Source: a virus. From it: DNA of 58,057 nt. Below, piece by piece: positions 37,729 through 44,853 of this stretch. The notes under the pieces were generated by a model. That model was given only the letters and a program-made list of their open reading frames with translations. It made no database searches and had not been told where the DNA came from. Where the stretch lies: positions 1-58,057 of IMG/VR virus record IMGVR_UViG_3300044841_000028; one strand, written 5' to 3'. How positions within the stretch are numbered: the first letter of the stretch is position 1; every line of letters starts with the position of its first letter. A program made the position numbers and the translations under genes.

Positions 37729-37899
37729 GGTAGGTGCCTATTTGGCAAGCACCACTTGGCAACAGCATGCCTACCGGTAGGCACCGTGTCAAGGAATTAC
37801 AAGCGAGTAGTTCCGCAGGCAGCCGTTTTAGTGCATCATTGCCACTGACAAGTGGTAGGCAGATGTTTGTTAATAAACGGGACTTAGGCGGTAGGTGGC
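37729..37899. promoter_or_regulatory. Operator-like repeats in the repressor/Cro divergent region
   Basis: Copies of GGTAGG(C/T)(A/G) recur: 37730-37737, the perfect palindrome TGCCTACCGGTAGGCA at 37768-37783, GGTAGGCA at 37854-37861 (inside CCACT-GACA-AGTGG-type symmetry) and GGTAGGTGG at about 37890-37898. Such clustered half-sites suggest repressor and Cro operators controlling both divergent transcripts. A plus-strand promoter for the repressor must lie here, but no clear -35/-10 could be assigned. Confidence 0.6.
37764..37792 (-). promoter_or_regulatory. Leftward early promoter with operator in its spacer
   Basis: On the minus strand a perfect -35 TTGACA (37792-37787) is followed by 17 nt and a -10-like CATGCT (37769-37764). 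The 16-bp palindrome TGCCTACCGGTAGGCA occupies the spacer and touches the -10. A protein bound there would block RNA polymerase. It reads into the Cro-like gene about 55 bp on. Confidence 0.75.
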
Positions 37900-37930
37900 T
37901 TAATTCGTGCCCATATTGCGGGGAAAAGGT

Positions 37931-38434
37931 ATGAAAGGCGATAATTCGGATGTGCCCACGCTCGCCGAGCTAATAACCGACCAGAAGGAAGACAGCGGCC
38001 TGTCTTATGAGCAACTAGCGGCTAAGTCGGACAACGTCCTCACGCGCCAACGATTCCAGCAACTCGGCAAGGGGCTGCGTATCACGGAGTTCCCCGAGCC
38101 CGCCACCCTGGCGGCCATCGCAGTTTCGCTCGATGTCGACGTCGCCCTGGTCGTTCTCGCCACCGCGAAGTCCATTGGCCTATCCGTCGACACGGGCTCC
38201 GAGAGCGAGCTCGGAATGATGCTCCCGGCCGCAGCGCGAAACCTCACCCGGGACCAGCGCAACGCACTGCTGTCACTGGTTCGCAGCATCGTCACCGAAC
38301 CCTCAGGAGGCCGTCGCCCCGCCAGCGGCGCCACCGAGAATGAGCGTAAGAAGTTTCCCCTCCACCGGAAGGGAGCTGTCACTCTCGCCGCCGAGGATGC
38401 GGCGATTGAAGATCGGCACATAGATCGCCAGTAA
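37931..38434 (+). CDS. Immunity repressor, HTH family
   Basis: This 167-aa plus-strand protein is divergent from Cro. ATG 37931 is preceded by GGGGAAAAGG. Residues about 8-75 form an XRE-like HTH (LAELITDQKEDSGLSYEQLA, VLTRQRFQQLGKG, PATLAAIAVSLDV). Residues about 95-130 are helical and could dimerise, and the tail is Ser/Gly/Arg-rich. It should bind the GGTAGGCA operators and hold lysogeny. Its 3' end overlaps a convergent gene by 132 bp. Confidence 0.75.
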   Translation: MKGDNSDVPTLAELITDQKEDSGLSYEQLAAKSDNVLTRQRFQQLGKGLRITEFPEPATLAAIAVSLDVDVALVVLATAKSIGLSVDTGSESELGMMLPAAARNLTRDQRNALLSLVRSIVTEPSGGRRPASGATENERKKFPLHRKGAVTLAAEDAAIEDRHIDRQ

Positions 38435-38605
38435 CGCCATCAGCTCTGAGGGTTTGCAGTCCTCCATGCCGATGTGCTGGGTTCCTCCCAGGATCTCCTC
38501 GAGTTGCCAGGTGAGCCAGGGCCGCAAGTCGTCCCCGTCGTCGGTCATGTAGTCGAGTGCGGCATCGATTTTTCCGCAGATGGCTGGTGAATCTCGGTGT
38601 GGCAT
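38303..38605 (-). CDS. Hypothetical protein, 100 aa, antisense to the repressor 3' end
   Basis: ATG 38605 with AGGGG upstream. Residues 1-75 look natural (CGKIDAALDYMTDDGDDLRP, WLTWQLEEILGGTQHIG, PSELMALLAIYVPIFNRRI). The last third overlaps the repressor's C-terminal coding region on the other strand. A longer upstream ORF (ATG 38739, stop 38545) partly overlaps it and is less likely. Function unknown. Confidence 0.55.
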   Translation of the reverse strand: MPHRDSPAICGKIDAALDYMTDDGDDLRPWLTWQLEEILGGTQHIGMEDCKPSELMALLAIYVPIFNRRILGGESDSSLPVEGKLLTLILGGAAGGATAS

Positions 38606-38937
38606 GGATCAACCCCTGTTTGCTCAATGGTTTCGCCGCCTTCGGGTGGCCCGTCTAACCGCTGGCAGTGTTCTGTCCAACGCCCCAGCCCAACCGAAGT
38701 GATGGAATACTGTCCCGCCAGCCCGGCACCGTCACCCATTGTTGACACCTCATTACCTGGTCGGCAAGGGTTTCGACAAATCAACATTGACGCATGTGAT
38801 GATTTGCTGAACGTGTTGTGCCACCGGTTAATTCACCTCAGTGACACCGTCCCGCCACCTACAGGCATAAGTGCCGTTACTGGCTGGTAACAGCACACAC
38901 AGCAAGTTACGTTCAGTTCAGAATGTGGCAGCCACGG
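38606..38937. other. Intergenic stretch between integrase and the 38303-38605 gene
   Basis: This 332-bp stretch has no convincing gene. A possible minus-strand 64-codon ORF from ATG 38739 (GAGGTG upstream) overlaps the next gene by 60 bp. GTTAC-TGGCTG-GTAAC (about 38876-38891) is an inverted repeat just after the integrase stop and may help end its transcript. Confidence 0.4.
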
Positions 38938-40206
38938 TCAACTGAGGAGTTCTCCCAGCGGGGCCATCATCAGTCTGTGCCGCTCAAGGTCGGGGTGGGC
39001 ATAGATGCGTTGCGAGTCAGCGGTAGCGTGTCCGAACAACTCCAGGCGGGACTGCTCATCCACCCCAGCCGAACGAAGAATGGTCGCGGCGGTGTGGCGA
39101 GCGATGTGCATCGTCAACGTCTCACCCTCCGCGATCACCCCCGCCTCGAGGAGCAACGTCTTCCAGGACTGATAGTCTTCCCGCGGGCCGATCGGGCGCC
39201 CGTCGGGGTAGTGCCACACCAACCCGTGCGGATTCACCCCCTGGACGTCGTGCAGTGCCCTGAGTTTCACCAACAGTGGCCCGAGGATCGGGAGGTCGCG
39301 TCCGCCGGCGTCGGTCTTCGGTCTCGTCCACAACAGCGATCGGTGGCAGACCTCGTACTCGAAGTCGGGTGGCAGATCCCGCTTCCGCTGTGGGCACCAC
39401 CCAGGGCCGCCCTTTCCGCACGGATACCACGGGCCTTTCTTCTGCTTCGACCCTTCGGGGCGGGTGTTGGTGGGTTCGCCGCAGCCGTGGACTTGGGAGA
39501 TGGATTGCAGCTGCCAGGAGATGTCCATCGACCCCTTCTGAAGGTCGACGTAGTCCCATCGCAGACCTATGAGTTCGCCCTGCCGTGCTCCGGTCAGGAA
39601 CGCTGCGGCCCAACGGGTGGCCTCTGATTCGTCACGTGACGCATAGGCGGTCTGAAGGACGTGCTTGACCAGCTGCACGTCCATGCTGGTGCGTTTGCCC
39701 TTCTTGTACTTCGGCTTGTCGACGGCCGCGGCGACGTTGAAGGTGAGCATCTGCTCCCGCATCGCATCCTTCAACGCCTTCTGCAGGATCACGTGCGCCT
39801 TTACCGCGGCCCTGCGTTTCCCGATCGCCTTATGCATGTCCCGGACGTGCTGGGTGGTGAGCTTGTCCAAACGCTTCTTCCCCAGCGTCGGGTTGATGTG
39901 CAAGGTGATGGAGGTCTGGTAGTCGCGTTTGGTGGTGGGGTCGATGTTGTCGACGTGGATCTCCGTCAACCACCGGTCCATCCACTTCTCCACGGTGGTG
40001 TGTCCAGTGACGGCTATGCGGCCTTCGTCGACGTCGGCGCGGAGCTTGCGTAGTTTGGCCGCTGCGGTGTCGAAGGACTTCGAGGAGACGGTCTTGCGTC
40101 TGCGTTCCCCGTTGGGTCCGAGGGGCAATTCGTAGCGGCCGATCCACATGCCGTCGGCGCGTTGGAACAGTCCGCCGTCGCCTCGGGTACGGCGTTTGTC
40201 TCCCAC
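38938..40206 (-). CDS. int: Tyrosine integrase
   Basis: GTG 40206 start (422 aa); TTG 40224 is the alternative and would overlap an arm-type repeat. The N-terminal arm-binding domain (RGDGGLFQRADGMWIGRYEL) and a core-binding SAM-like domain precede the catalytic domain. The catalytic domain carries ALFLTGARQGELIGLRW-type Arg, TMHIARHTAAT (H-x-x-R) and LFGHATADSQRIYAH with the nucleophile Tyr. It contains a Cys-rich insertion (CGEPTNTRPEG, YPCGKGGPGWCPQ) seen in some mycobacteriophage integrases. It recombines the adjacent attP with a host tRNA-Lys gene. Confidence 0.95.
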   Translation of the reverse strand: MGDKRRTRGDGGLFQRADGMWIGRYELPLGPNGERRRKTVSSKSFDTAAAKLRKLRADVDEGRIAVTGHTTVEKWMDRWLTEIHVDNIDPTTKRDYQTSITLHINPTLGKKRLDKLTTQHVRDMHKAIGKRRAAVKAHVILQKALKDAMREQMLTFNVAAAVDKPKYKKGKRTSMDVQLVKHVLQTAYASRDESEATRWAAAFLTGARQGELIGLRWDYVDLQKGSMDISWQLQSISQVHGCGEPTNTRPEGSKQKKGPWYPCGKGGPGWCPQRKRDLPPDFEYEVCHRSLLWTRPKTDAGGRDLPILGPLLVKLRALHDVQGVNPHGLVWHYPDGRPIGPREDYQSWKTLLLEAGVIAEGETLTMHIARHTAATILRSAGVDEQSRLELFGHATADSQRIYAHPDLERHRLMMAPLGELLS

Positions 40207-40214
40207 GCCGTCTA

Positions 40215-40425
40215 CTGTACCCAACGCTGTACCCTACGCATTCGTTCTGATACGGACGGTATCGGACGACGGACTAGCTTGACCTGCGGGTTTTCGCCGT
40301 ACACGCTGGTTATTCTACCTATTCGAGGTGACTTTTAATCCGCAGGTCCCAGGTTCGAGCCCTGGTGGGGGCACAGGTCAGAGGTCATAGCCGATCGGCT
40401 ACTTGACCCTACGTTGTACCCTAGT
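40215..40425. repeat. TGTACCC direct repeats flanking attP (candidate arm-type sites)
   Basis: CTGTACCC at 40215-40222, CTGTACCCTACG at 40227-40238 and TTGTACCCTAG at 40414-40424 lie on both sides of the core. An inverted repeat GATAC-N5-GTATC (40249-40263), a tandem AGGTCA-G-AGGTCA (40375-40387) and the palindrome AGCCGATCGGCT (40389-40400) are also present. Integrase, excisionase or host-factor binding is inferred from position. Confidence 0.55.
40330..40373 (+). other. attP core identical in form to the 3' half of tRNA-Lys(UUU)
   Basis: The 44-bp core reads as an anticodon arm with loop CTTTTAA (anticodon TTT), then a variable loop and a T-arm with GGTTCGAGCC, then acceptor strand GGGGGCA. 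No 5' half of a tRNA precedes it, so it is not a functional tRNA gene. It would rebuild the host tRNA 3' end after integration. Directly beside the integrase. Confidence 0.85.
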
Positions 40426-40428
40426 GGC

Positions 40429-40641
40429 ATGACCAACGCCGAGGGCGTTCTGTTCTGCATCGGCTACGCGCTTCTCCTGGCCTTGACCATCGCCGTAGTG
40501 CCGCTCCTCTCCCGGGCTGTGGTTCATCGGGATCGTTGCCACACCCGGTACGGACCAGAGTCGTATCAGTTCAGAGCAGCACAGAGAGCAGTAGACGTGA
40601 TGAAGGGGCCGACTGAGCGCGTCGTAGAGAGGATGCCATGA
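40429..40641 (+). CDS. Small membrane-anchored protein, 70 aa
   Basis: ATG 40429 opens the plus-strand cassette next to attP. Residues about 5-30 are one TM helix (GVLFCIGYALLLALTIAVV); the rest is basic with YQFRAAQRAVDVM. The same QFRAAQRA motif recurs in the 22-codon ORF at 40801. No strong ribosome site is visible; a leaderless start is possible. Function unknown. Confidence 0.55.
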   Translation: MTNAEGVLFCIGYALLLALTIAVVPLLSRAVVHRDRCHTRYGPESYQFRAAQRAVDVMKGPTERVVERMP

Positions 40642-40790
40642 CCAGCTGTAGGTACTGCGGCAAGGAAATGAAGTGGCTGTATCCGAAAGAGGCTGTGCCC
40701 TACGTGATGCAGTGGGGGCATGTAAGTCTTGAGGATGCACAGAACTGCATTAGGCCCGATGGCACTTGGCCGCATCCCGGACTTACATAG
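40638..40790 (+). CDS. Small zinc-binding protein, 50 aa
   Basis: ATG 40638 overlaps the previous stop. CRYCGKEMKWLYPKE near the start and a later Cys and His (QNCIRPDG, WPHPG). Function unknown. Confidence 0.55.
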   Translation: MTSCRYCGKEMKWLYPKEAVPYVMQWGHVSLEDAQNCIRPDGTWPHPGLT

Positions 40791-40800
40791 GTTCCCATCG

Positions 40801-40869
40801 GTGGCGTCGTTTCAGTTCAGGGCTGCGCAGAGAGCGGCACAGGAGATAGAGGGAGGATGGAAGGCGTGA
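40801..40869 (+). CDS. 22-codon ORF with QFRAAQRA repeat
   Basis: GTG 40801 to TGA 40869, overlapping the next GTG. Contains FQFRAAQRAAQEIEGG, copying the end of the protein at 40429-40641. The DNA also repeats (40566-40590 and 40812-40836, 21 of 25 bases alike). It may be a remnant of a duplication or a coupled short peptide. Confidence 0.4.
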   Translation: MASFQFRAAQRAAQEIEGGWKA

Positions 40870-41078
40870 AGTTCATGGATGAGTTTGGCCGGGAACTGAC
40901 TGGCGACGAGATCCCCTACCACCTACGTCTCGATGCACCGCCGTTGGGTCAGTGCAACCGCTGCCATAGGAAGACCTGGTCACCCGACGAGTTAGGCGCG
41001 GAGGACCGGATGACGCAGCCCGACGGAAATCCGTGCGGTGGCCGGGTTGTGGCTGTAGAGGGGAACCCACCAACATGA
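40866..41078 (+). CDS. Small Cys-containing protein, 70 aa
   Basis: GTG 40866 is preferred (GGGAGG upstream, overlaps the previous stop); ATG 40857 is the alternative. FGRELTGDEIPYHLRLDAPP, then CNRCHRKTWSPDEL and CGGRVV suggest a zinc site. Function unknown. Confidence 0.6.
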   Translation: MKFMDEFGRELTGDEIPYHLRLDAPPLGQCNRCHRKTWSPDELGAEDRMTQPDGNPCGGRVVAVEGNPPT

Positions 41079-41260
41079 GCTACCACGACCAAGACGACGT
41101 CATCGGCTTCTGCGGCGACATGCGACACCCCTACGGATGCCAGGATGAGTGCGCCAACTGCGGCCAGACGATTCGAGACGGTCAGGCCGTGGTCGACACC
41201 ATCCCACCCGTGCACACCAGATGCCCCGGGGTCTCGGTACTGAAGCAGGGACAGCCATGA
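41075..41260 (+). CDS. Small Cys-rich protein, 61 aa
   Basis: ATG 41075 overlaps the previous stop. CGDMRHPYGCQDECANCGQT carries four Cys. VHTRCPGVS follows. Function unknown. Confidence 0.6.
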   Translation: MSYHDQDDVIGFCGDMRHPYGCQDECANCGQTIRDGQAVVDTIPPVHTRCPGVSVLKQGQP

Positions 41261-41451
41261 GCGACGAGCAGCTGACCGAGGAAGAGATAGCCGACATCAC
41301 CAACCCGGATGGCACCTACGACGCACAGAAGTTGATGGTGTGGATTAAACGGAGGAACCGGCGTAGGGCGAAGGAACTCGCCGCGGCGTGGGGTACGTAT
41401 GCGCCGCTGTATTTCCCGTGGCATGACGGCACGGAACGGCTCGGCGAATGA
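41257..41451 (+). CDS. Hypothetical protein, 64 aa
   Basis: ATG 41257 overlaps the previous stop. Acidic start (SDEQLTEEEIADITN), basic centre (IKRRNRRRAKELAAAWG). Function unknown. Confidence 0.6.
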   Translation: MSDEQLTEEEIADITNPDGTYDAQKLMVWIKRRNRRRAKELAAAWGTYAPLYFPWHDGTERLGE

Positions 41452-41693
41452 AAGCCTTCCTCGGTCTACTCCTTCTCCTCGGCTTCGTCTGCGTCTACTG
41501 GAAACTGACGTTGTGCCTGCTGCTTCTCTGGGCTGTGGTTAAGGCTGCACCTATCGCCTACCGGGAACTCCAAGAGGAAAGAGCTGGTCGGCGGGTGCGT
41601 GCTGAGGGGTTACGCGCCCGCGCAGACCGCCAGAGGGTGTGGTTTGAGTCTGGGGACCCACGCTGGGTTACCGGTGAAAGGATGCAGGGATGA
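41448..41693 (+). CDS. Membrane protein with cytoplasmic basic tail, 81 aa
   Basis: ATG 41448 overlaps the previous stop. Residues about 3-35 are very hydrophobic (FLGLLLLLGFVCVYW, LTLCLLLLWAVVKAA), one or two TM spans. The rest is Arg/Glu-rich (REEQ-type helix, RADRQRVWFESG). Function unknown. Confidence 0.6.
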   Translation: MKAFLGLLLLLGFVCVYWKLTLCLLLLWAVVKAAPIAYRELQEERAGRRVRAEGLRARADRQRVWFESGDPRWVTGERMQG

Positions 41694-41998
41694 GCGAGCA
41701 TCAGAAGGTAGCGGGCGGCATGGGCACGGTGTTCTGCTCCTGCGGCCAAACCGTCAAGCAAGACGACTGGACGGTGCATGCCAGCGGGTTGGACGCGGCG
41801 TTGGTCGACGCCATCGACCAGTGGATGCGGGTACCAACCGAAGGGATGCAGTACGCCCACGGCAACGCACAGGGCATAGCGCGGGCACTAGCTGTGCTGC
41901 GGGGGACGACGTTCTCCGACGAGTGGGTGGCGGGGTTGGACCGGTACCAGAACACCATCGTGACCGGCTCCCCCGTCCCGCCTGCAGTGGGAGGATAG
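41690..41998 (+). CDS. Hypothetical protein, 102 aa
   Basis: ATG 41690 overlaps the previous stop. VFCSCGQTVKQDDWTVHASG gives a CxC pair; a helical part follows (LVDAIDQWMRVP, GIARALAVLRG). Ends TGSPVPPAVGG, like the end of the next protein (PIAAAVGG). Function unknown. Confidence 0.6.
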   Translation: MSEHQKVAGGMGTVFCSCGQTVKQDDWTVHASGLDAALVDAIDQWMRVPTEGMQYAHGNAQGIARALAVLRGTTFSDEWVAGLDRYQNTIVTGSPVPPAVGG

Positions 41999-42000
41999 AA

Positions 42001-42378
42001 GTGATTCGTGAGTGGTTGGAACGTCACCCCAAACTGGTCGCGTGGGTAGACGCCCGGATTGAGCGGGCGGAGATCCGCCGCAACGTGGCGAACCGCCCCA
42101 TCGGGTGGGATGCCGAGCACATGGGCAGGATGACCGGACGCAACGCATTCGGGGATTTCTTCACCATCGGCTTCAGTCAGCCTCAACCTTGGCGGCCGCA
42201 AGCGAGGTGGGTGCTGTCCATCTGCCCACACTGTCCGGATGGGCGGCGGGCCTGTCAGGAGCATTGGCTGTACGACTACTTCGAGACCACCGAGCATGGC
42301 GGGCTGCTTGCCTGCCAGGTCGCTGCTGATCGGTGGACGATGAAAACGTATCCGATAGCTGCAGCAGTGGGCGGATAG
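42001..42378 (+). CDS. Hypothetical protein, 125 aa
   Basis: GTG 42001 start after a 2-bp gap. Basic N terminus (WLERHPKLVAWVDARIERAE), GRMTGRNAFGDFFTIGF, then CPHCPDGRRACQEHW, a zinc motif. Not recognised. Confidence 0.6.
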   Translation: MIREWLERHPKLVAWVDARIERAEIRRNVANRPIGWDAEHMGRMTGRNAFGDFFTIGFSQPQPWRPQARWVLSICPHCPDGRRACQEHWLYDYFETTEHGGLLACQVAADRWTMKTYPIAAAVGG

Positions 42379-42382
42379 GGGC

Positions 42383-42607
42383 ATGATCGAGACGCAAGCC
42401 GGTGAGACGATCATCGAATACGAAGACGCCCCGGATGGGTTCGAGCGGATCGCTCGGATAGCGATCTTGTCCGGGCCGGCTGGCGCGCTCAACGATCTGT
42501 TCCCCGGAGCGCTCTACGAAGTGGAAACCATTGGAACAGGAGTCTGGGACTTCCAGGTGTTCTTCCCGGACGGGTCGGACCTGCATTGGCCGATACCAAT
42601 CCATTGA
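42383..42607 (+). CDS. Hypothetical protein, 74 aa
   Basis: ATG 42383, last gene of the cassette before the terminator. Acidic, beta-rich (GETIIEYEDAPDGFERIARI, VWDFQVFFPDGSDLHW). Function unknown. Confidence 0.6.
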   Translation: MIETQAGETIIEYEDAPDGFERIARIAILSGPAGALNDLFPGALYEVETIGTGVWDFQVFFPDGSDLHWPIPIH

Positions 42608-42614
42608 AACGCAA

Positions 42615-42653
42615 AAAGCCAGCCGTTGACTACGTGAGTCAACGGCTGGCTTT
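42615..42653. terminator. Bidirectional intrinsic terminator
   Basis: A perfect 16-bp stem: AAAGCCAGCCGTTGAC (42615-42630), 7-nt loop, GTCAACGGCTGGCTTT (42638-42653). A-tract and T-tract on either side allow use on both strands. It ends the plus-strand cassette and also faces the leftward NUMOD4-HNH gene. Confidence 0.9.
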
Positions 42654-42673
42654 CGCTTGTCGGGTAAGCAGGT

Positions 42674-43201
42674 CTAGGGGATGCCGGTCATGTAGTTCAT
42701 GATGGCGACCACACGGCGCTGGCTGCGACCGCTTTCACATTTCCGGCAGTGTCGCTTACCGCGATAGGTGCGGGTGTTCTCGGGCGTGTACTCATGCTTG
42801 CGAGGGCAGTGCGTTTTAGTGGCCCACGGGTGCGTGCCGTGGGTGACTTCATCCCGCAGGTTGTTGGATTGCGTATCCCACCGCAGATTGTCCAACCAGT
42901 TGTTCGCGGGGTTTCCATCGTTGTGACAAGCCACCTGCCCCTCCGGGCAAACGCCACGAAATGCGGCCAATACCAACTGGTGAATGTTCCGCTTGCTCTT
43001 CTTTCCGTTATGCCACAGGCTTACCGTCTGGTAACCGCGCTGATGAAGGCCAGGGCGCAGGATGCGCTCAGTAACGCTGCGGTGGGAGTCGCCCTTGCGC
43101 ACCACGCGTGACAGGGATTTGACGCGGCCGAGGCTGGAAACCTCGTACAGGCCCTCGTAGCCAACAACGGGGCGCCATTCTTCGATCGGGGTAGCATCCA
43201 C
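42674..43201 (-). CDS. NUMOD4-HNH homing endonuclease
   Basis: GTG 43201 is favoured by GGAGGG upstream. This 175-aa protein has NUMOD4 at residues about 5-60 (EEWRPVVGYEGLYEVSSLGR), an HNH centre (LVLAAFRGVCPEGQVACHND, NPANNWLDNLRWDT) and a Cys/His tail (HCPRKHEYTPENT, HCRKCESGR). The tail resembles that of the other NUMOD4-HNH at 56831. Free-standing homing enzymes of this kind spread between phages. Confidence 0.9.
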   Translation of the reverse strand: MDATPIEEWRPVVGYEGLYEVSSLGRVKSLSRVVRKGDSHRSVTERILRPGLHQRGYQTVSLWHNGKKSKRNIHQLVLAAFRGVCPEGQVACHNDGNPANNWLDNLRWDTQSNNLRDEVTHGTHPWATKTHCPRKHEYTPENTRTYRGKRHCRKCESGRSQRRVVAIMNYMTGIP

Positions 43202-43242
43202 TGCTAGCCCTCCTATTCTGCTAGTACCAGATGGGTGGGTCA

Positions 43243-43275
43243 GAGGCCGGGATGCGTTGTCGCGCACCCGGCCTC
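43243..43275. terminator. Strong stem-loop after the membrane-gene cluster
   Basis: GAGGCCGGG (43243-43251) and CCCGGCCTC (43267-43275) pair perfectly, and the loop has further pairing. No T-tract follows on the minus strand, as is common in high-GC hosts. It separates the lysis/membrane operon from the homing gene. Confidence 0.5.
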
Positions 43276-43301
43276 GCCTACGATTCTAGCTTGTTACCTC
43301 G

Positions 43302-43676
43302 TCATAGGGCTTGAGGTGGTGGCATTTCCGGGAATGGGGTCAAGTGAATGTCGGGCATCTCCTTGTGGCCCTGCGACCAAAGCTCAGCCCTCAAGAGGTC
43401 GGCCATGAGGTCGAACTTGACCACCACATCCCTACCCCACGGGCGGACCTCCTCGAAACCCCACTTCTCCAACGCCAACAACCGGATGTCCCGGCGCGCG
43501 TTGGATAGGTCGGACTTGTTCTTGATCTCCTGCTTGATCGACTCACTGTTCACGATGGCGGACTCGATCTGCGCCGCGTCGAGCTCGGGTTTGCGGCGTT
43601 CCCGAATCGCCAGCGTCAACGCCCCGATGGCAGGGATGACCGCAGCAGCTATCAGGACGTACTCGGTGATCGTCAC
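43302..43676 (-). CDS. Membrane-anchored protein, 124 aa
   Basis: GTG 43676 overlaps the stop of the preceding membrane gene. One N-terminal TM (YVLIAAAVIPAIGALTLAI), then a cytoplasmic helical domain (ESAIVNSESIKQEIKNKSDL, RLLALEKWGFEEVRPWG, MADLLRAELWSQG). Last gene of the late transcript. Function unknown. Confidence 0.65.
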   Translation of the reverse strand: MTITEYVLIAAAVIPAIGALTLAIRERRKPELDAAQIESAIVNSESIKQEIKNKSDLSNARRDIRLLALEKWGFEEVRPWGRDVVVKFDLMADLLRAELWSQGHKEMPDIHLTPFPEMPPPQAL

Positions 43677-44356
43677 TGCTCTTCCAGACGCGCCACGGCC
43701 TCGGCGATGAGCAGAGTCCGCGCCCGGCTGTACACCCGGATGCGGGCGACGAACTGCGCCAGGAGAACAACCGACGTCATCGAGAAGGCCGACGTCATCC
43801 ACCCACCCAAGGATCCCGACGTGGAGGTGAAGCTGGTCGACCCGTAGATGCCCATGCTGATGGCGATGGAGAACATGCCCACCGCCCCGAACGAGTACGG
43901 CAACCGTATGTCATCACCCAGCATCGATGAGGCGATGTTGTCGCGGGTGCCGTCCAGGAACGTCCATCCCCACACACGTGCCCCCATCGCAGCACCCGTG
44001 AGCACTAGCGTGGACCCGACGAGGAAGCAGGCCGCCATCGCGAACTTCGTTGCAGGCGACAACGACACCAGATTAGACGTGACCTGCGCTCCACTGATCA
44101 CACTCCACCCGTAGCCCTGCGTGGCCAGATGCAACCCGATGTAAGTGGGGTGCCGGTCCAATCGGTCATGCCGGAACCGTTCCGGCCGGCGCACCCGGAT
44201 GGAACGAATCTCCTCGATGACGACTGGGCTGTCTTCGGCTTCGAGGATGGCCTTCGCCTTCTCTGGGCTGTAACCCAGAATCCCGACCACGATGCAGGCC
44301 ACCAGGATCACCGGGCCAACCAGCAATGCTAGGCCGATGATCACCGACGAGTTCAC
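43673..44356 (-). CDS. Multi-span membrane protein, 227 aa
   Basis: GTG 44356 overlaps the previous stop by GTGA. Four or five hydrophobic segments (IIGLALLVGPVILVACIVVG, FAMAACFLVGSTLVLTGAAM, FGAVGMFSIAISMGIYG, SAFSMTSVVLLAQFVARI) around a soluble loop of about 45 residues. Follows LysB in the late operon. It may help lysis or exclude other phages; not shown. Confidence 0.65.
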   Translation of the reverse strand: MNSSVIIGLALLVGPVILVACIVVGILGYSPEKAKAILEAEDSPVVIEEIRSIRVRRPERFRHDRLDRHPTYIGLHLATQGYGWSVISGAQVTSNLVSLSPATKFAMAACFLVGSTLVLTGAAMGARVWGWTFLDGTRDNIASSMLGDDIRLPYSFGAVGMFSIAISMGIYGSTSFTSTSGSLGGWMTSAFSMTSVVLLAQFVARIRVYSRARTLLIAEAVARLEEQ

Positions 44357-44853
44357 TTCCACCACCTCGTCCCAAGGCCCACCTTGTAGACACACTGGGC
44401 GGTGAGGAACCCGACCCCCATTAGGTAGGCGCACAGCCAGAACACGCTGGGGACGGGCTGGCCTGGCTCCTTGCCGTACCAGCCGGTCCCGATGAACACC
44501 GCCAGGACGACGGTCATGCAGGCGTGGCCGCCGACCTGCATCCACAACCCGAGGAAATCTCTGCGCAACAACCCGGGGTGAACGTCCTCGGCGGTCGAAC
44601 CGCCGTGCCGCAAAGCCAACCCCGTCAATGCAACTGGGGCGGCGAGCAGGGGCATCCACGCCCACGCGTCGTACACCATCAAACCCATCGGTTCCACGAT
44701 GAGCGTGACGGGGTAGGCGAAGAACGTCAGATGGATCGACGCGGCGATGAACCAGGCGTAGTAGAGCCAGACGAATGTTCTCACGCTGTCGGATCGCAGG
44801 AGTTCCCGCATCCAGTTCCGTATGGGCCGATGCCTATACACAACGGCTTTCAC
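44353..44853 (-). CDS. Multi-span membrane protein, 166 aa
   Basis: GTG 44853 overlaps the previous stop. Four hydrophobic segments (FVWLYYAWFIAASIHLTFFA, AWMPLLAAPVALTGLALR, GGHACMTVVLAVFIGTGW, VFWLCAYLMGVGFLTAQCV). Encoded between a 36-aa TM peptide and the 227-aa membrane protein. Function unknown. Confidence 0.65.
   Translation of the reverse strand: MKAVVYRHRPIRNWMRELLRSDSVRTFVWLYYAWFIAASIHLTFFAYPVTLIVEPMGLMVYDAWAWMPLLAAPVALTGLALRHGGSTAEDVHPGLLRRDFLGLWMQVGGHACMTVVLAVFIGTGWYGKEPGQPVPSVFWLCAYLMGVGFLTAQCVYKVGLGTRWWK

Noticed and set aside
38545-38739. 64-codon minus-strand ORF
   Set aside because: It overlaps the better-supported 38303-38605 gene by about 60 bp and has an unconvincing composition.
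40320-40380. tRNA gene
   Set aside because: Only the anticodon arm, T-arm and 3' acceptor strand are present; there is no D-arm or 5' acceptor strand. It is an attP core.
40403-40422. Promoter TTGACC/TACCCT before the attP-side cassette
   Set aside because: The spacing is 8 nt, too short for a sigma-A promoter; TGTACCC is better seen as an arm-type repeat.
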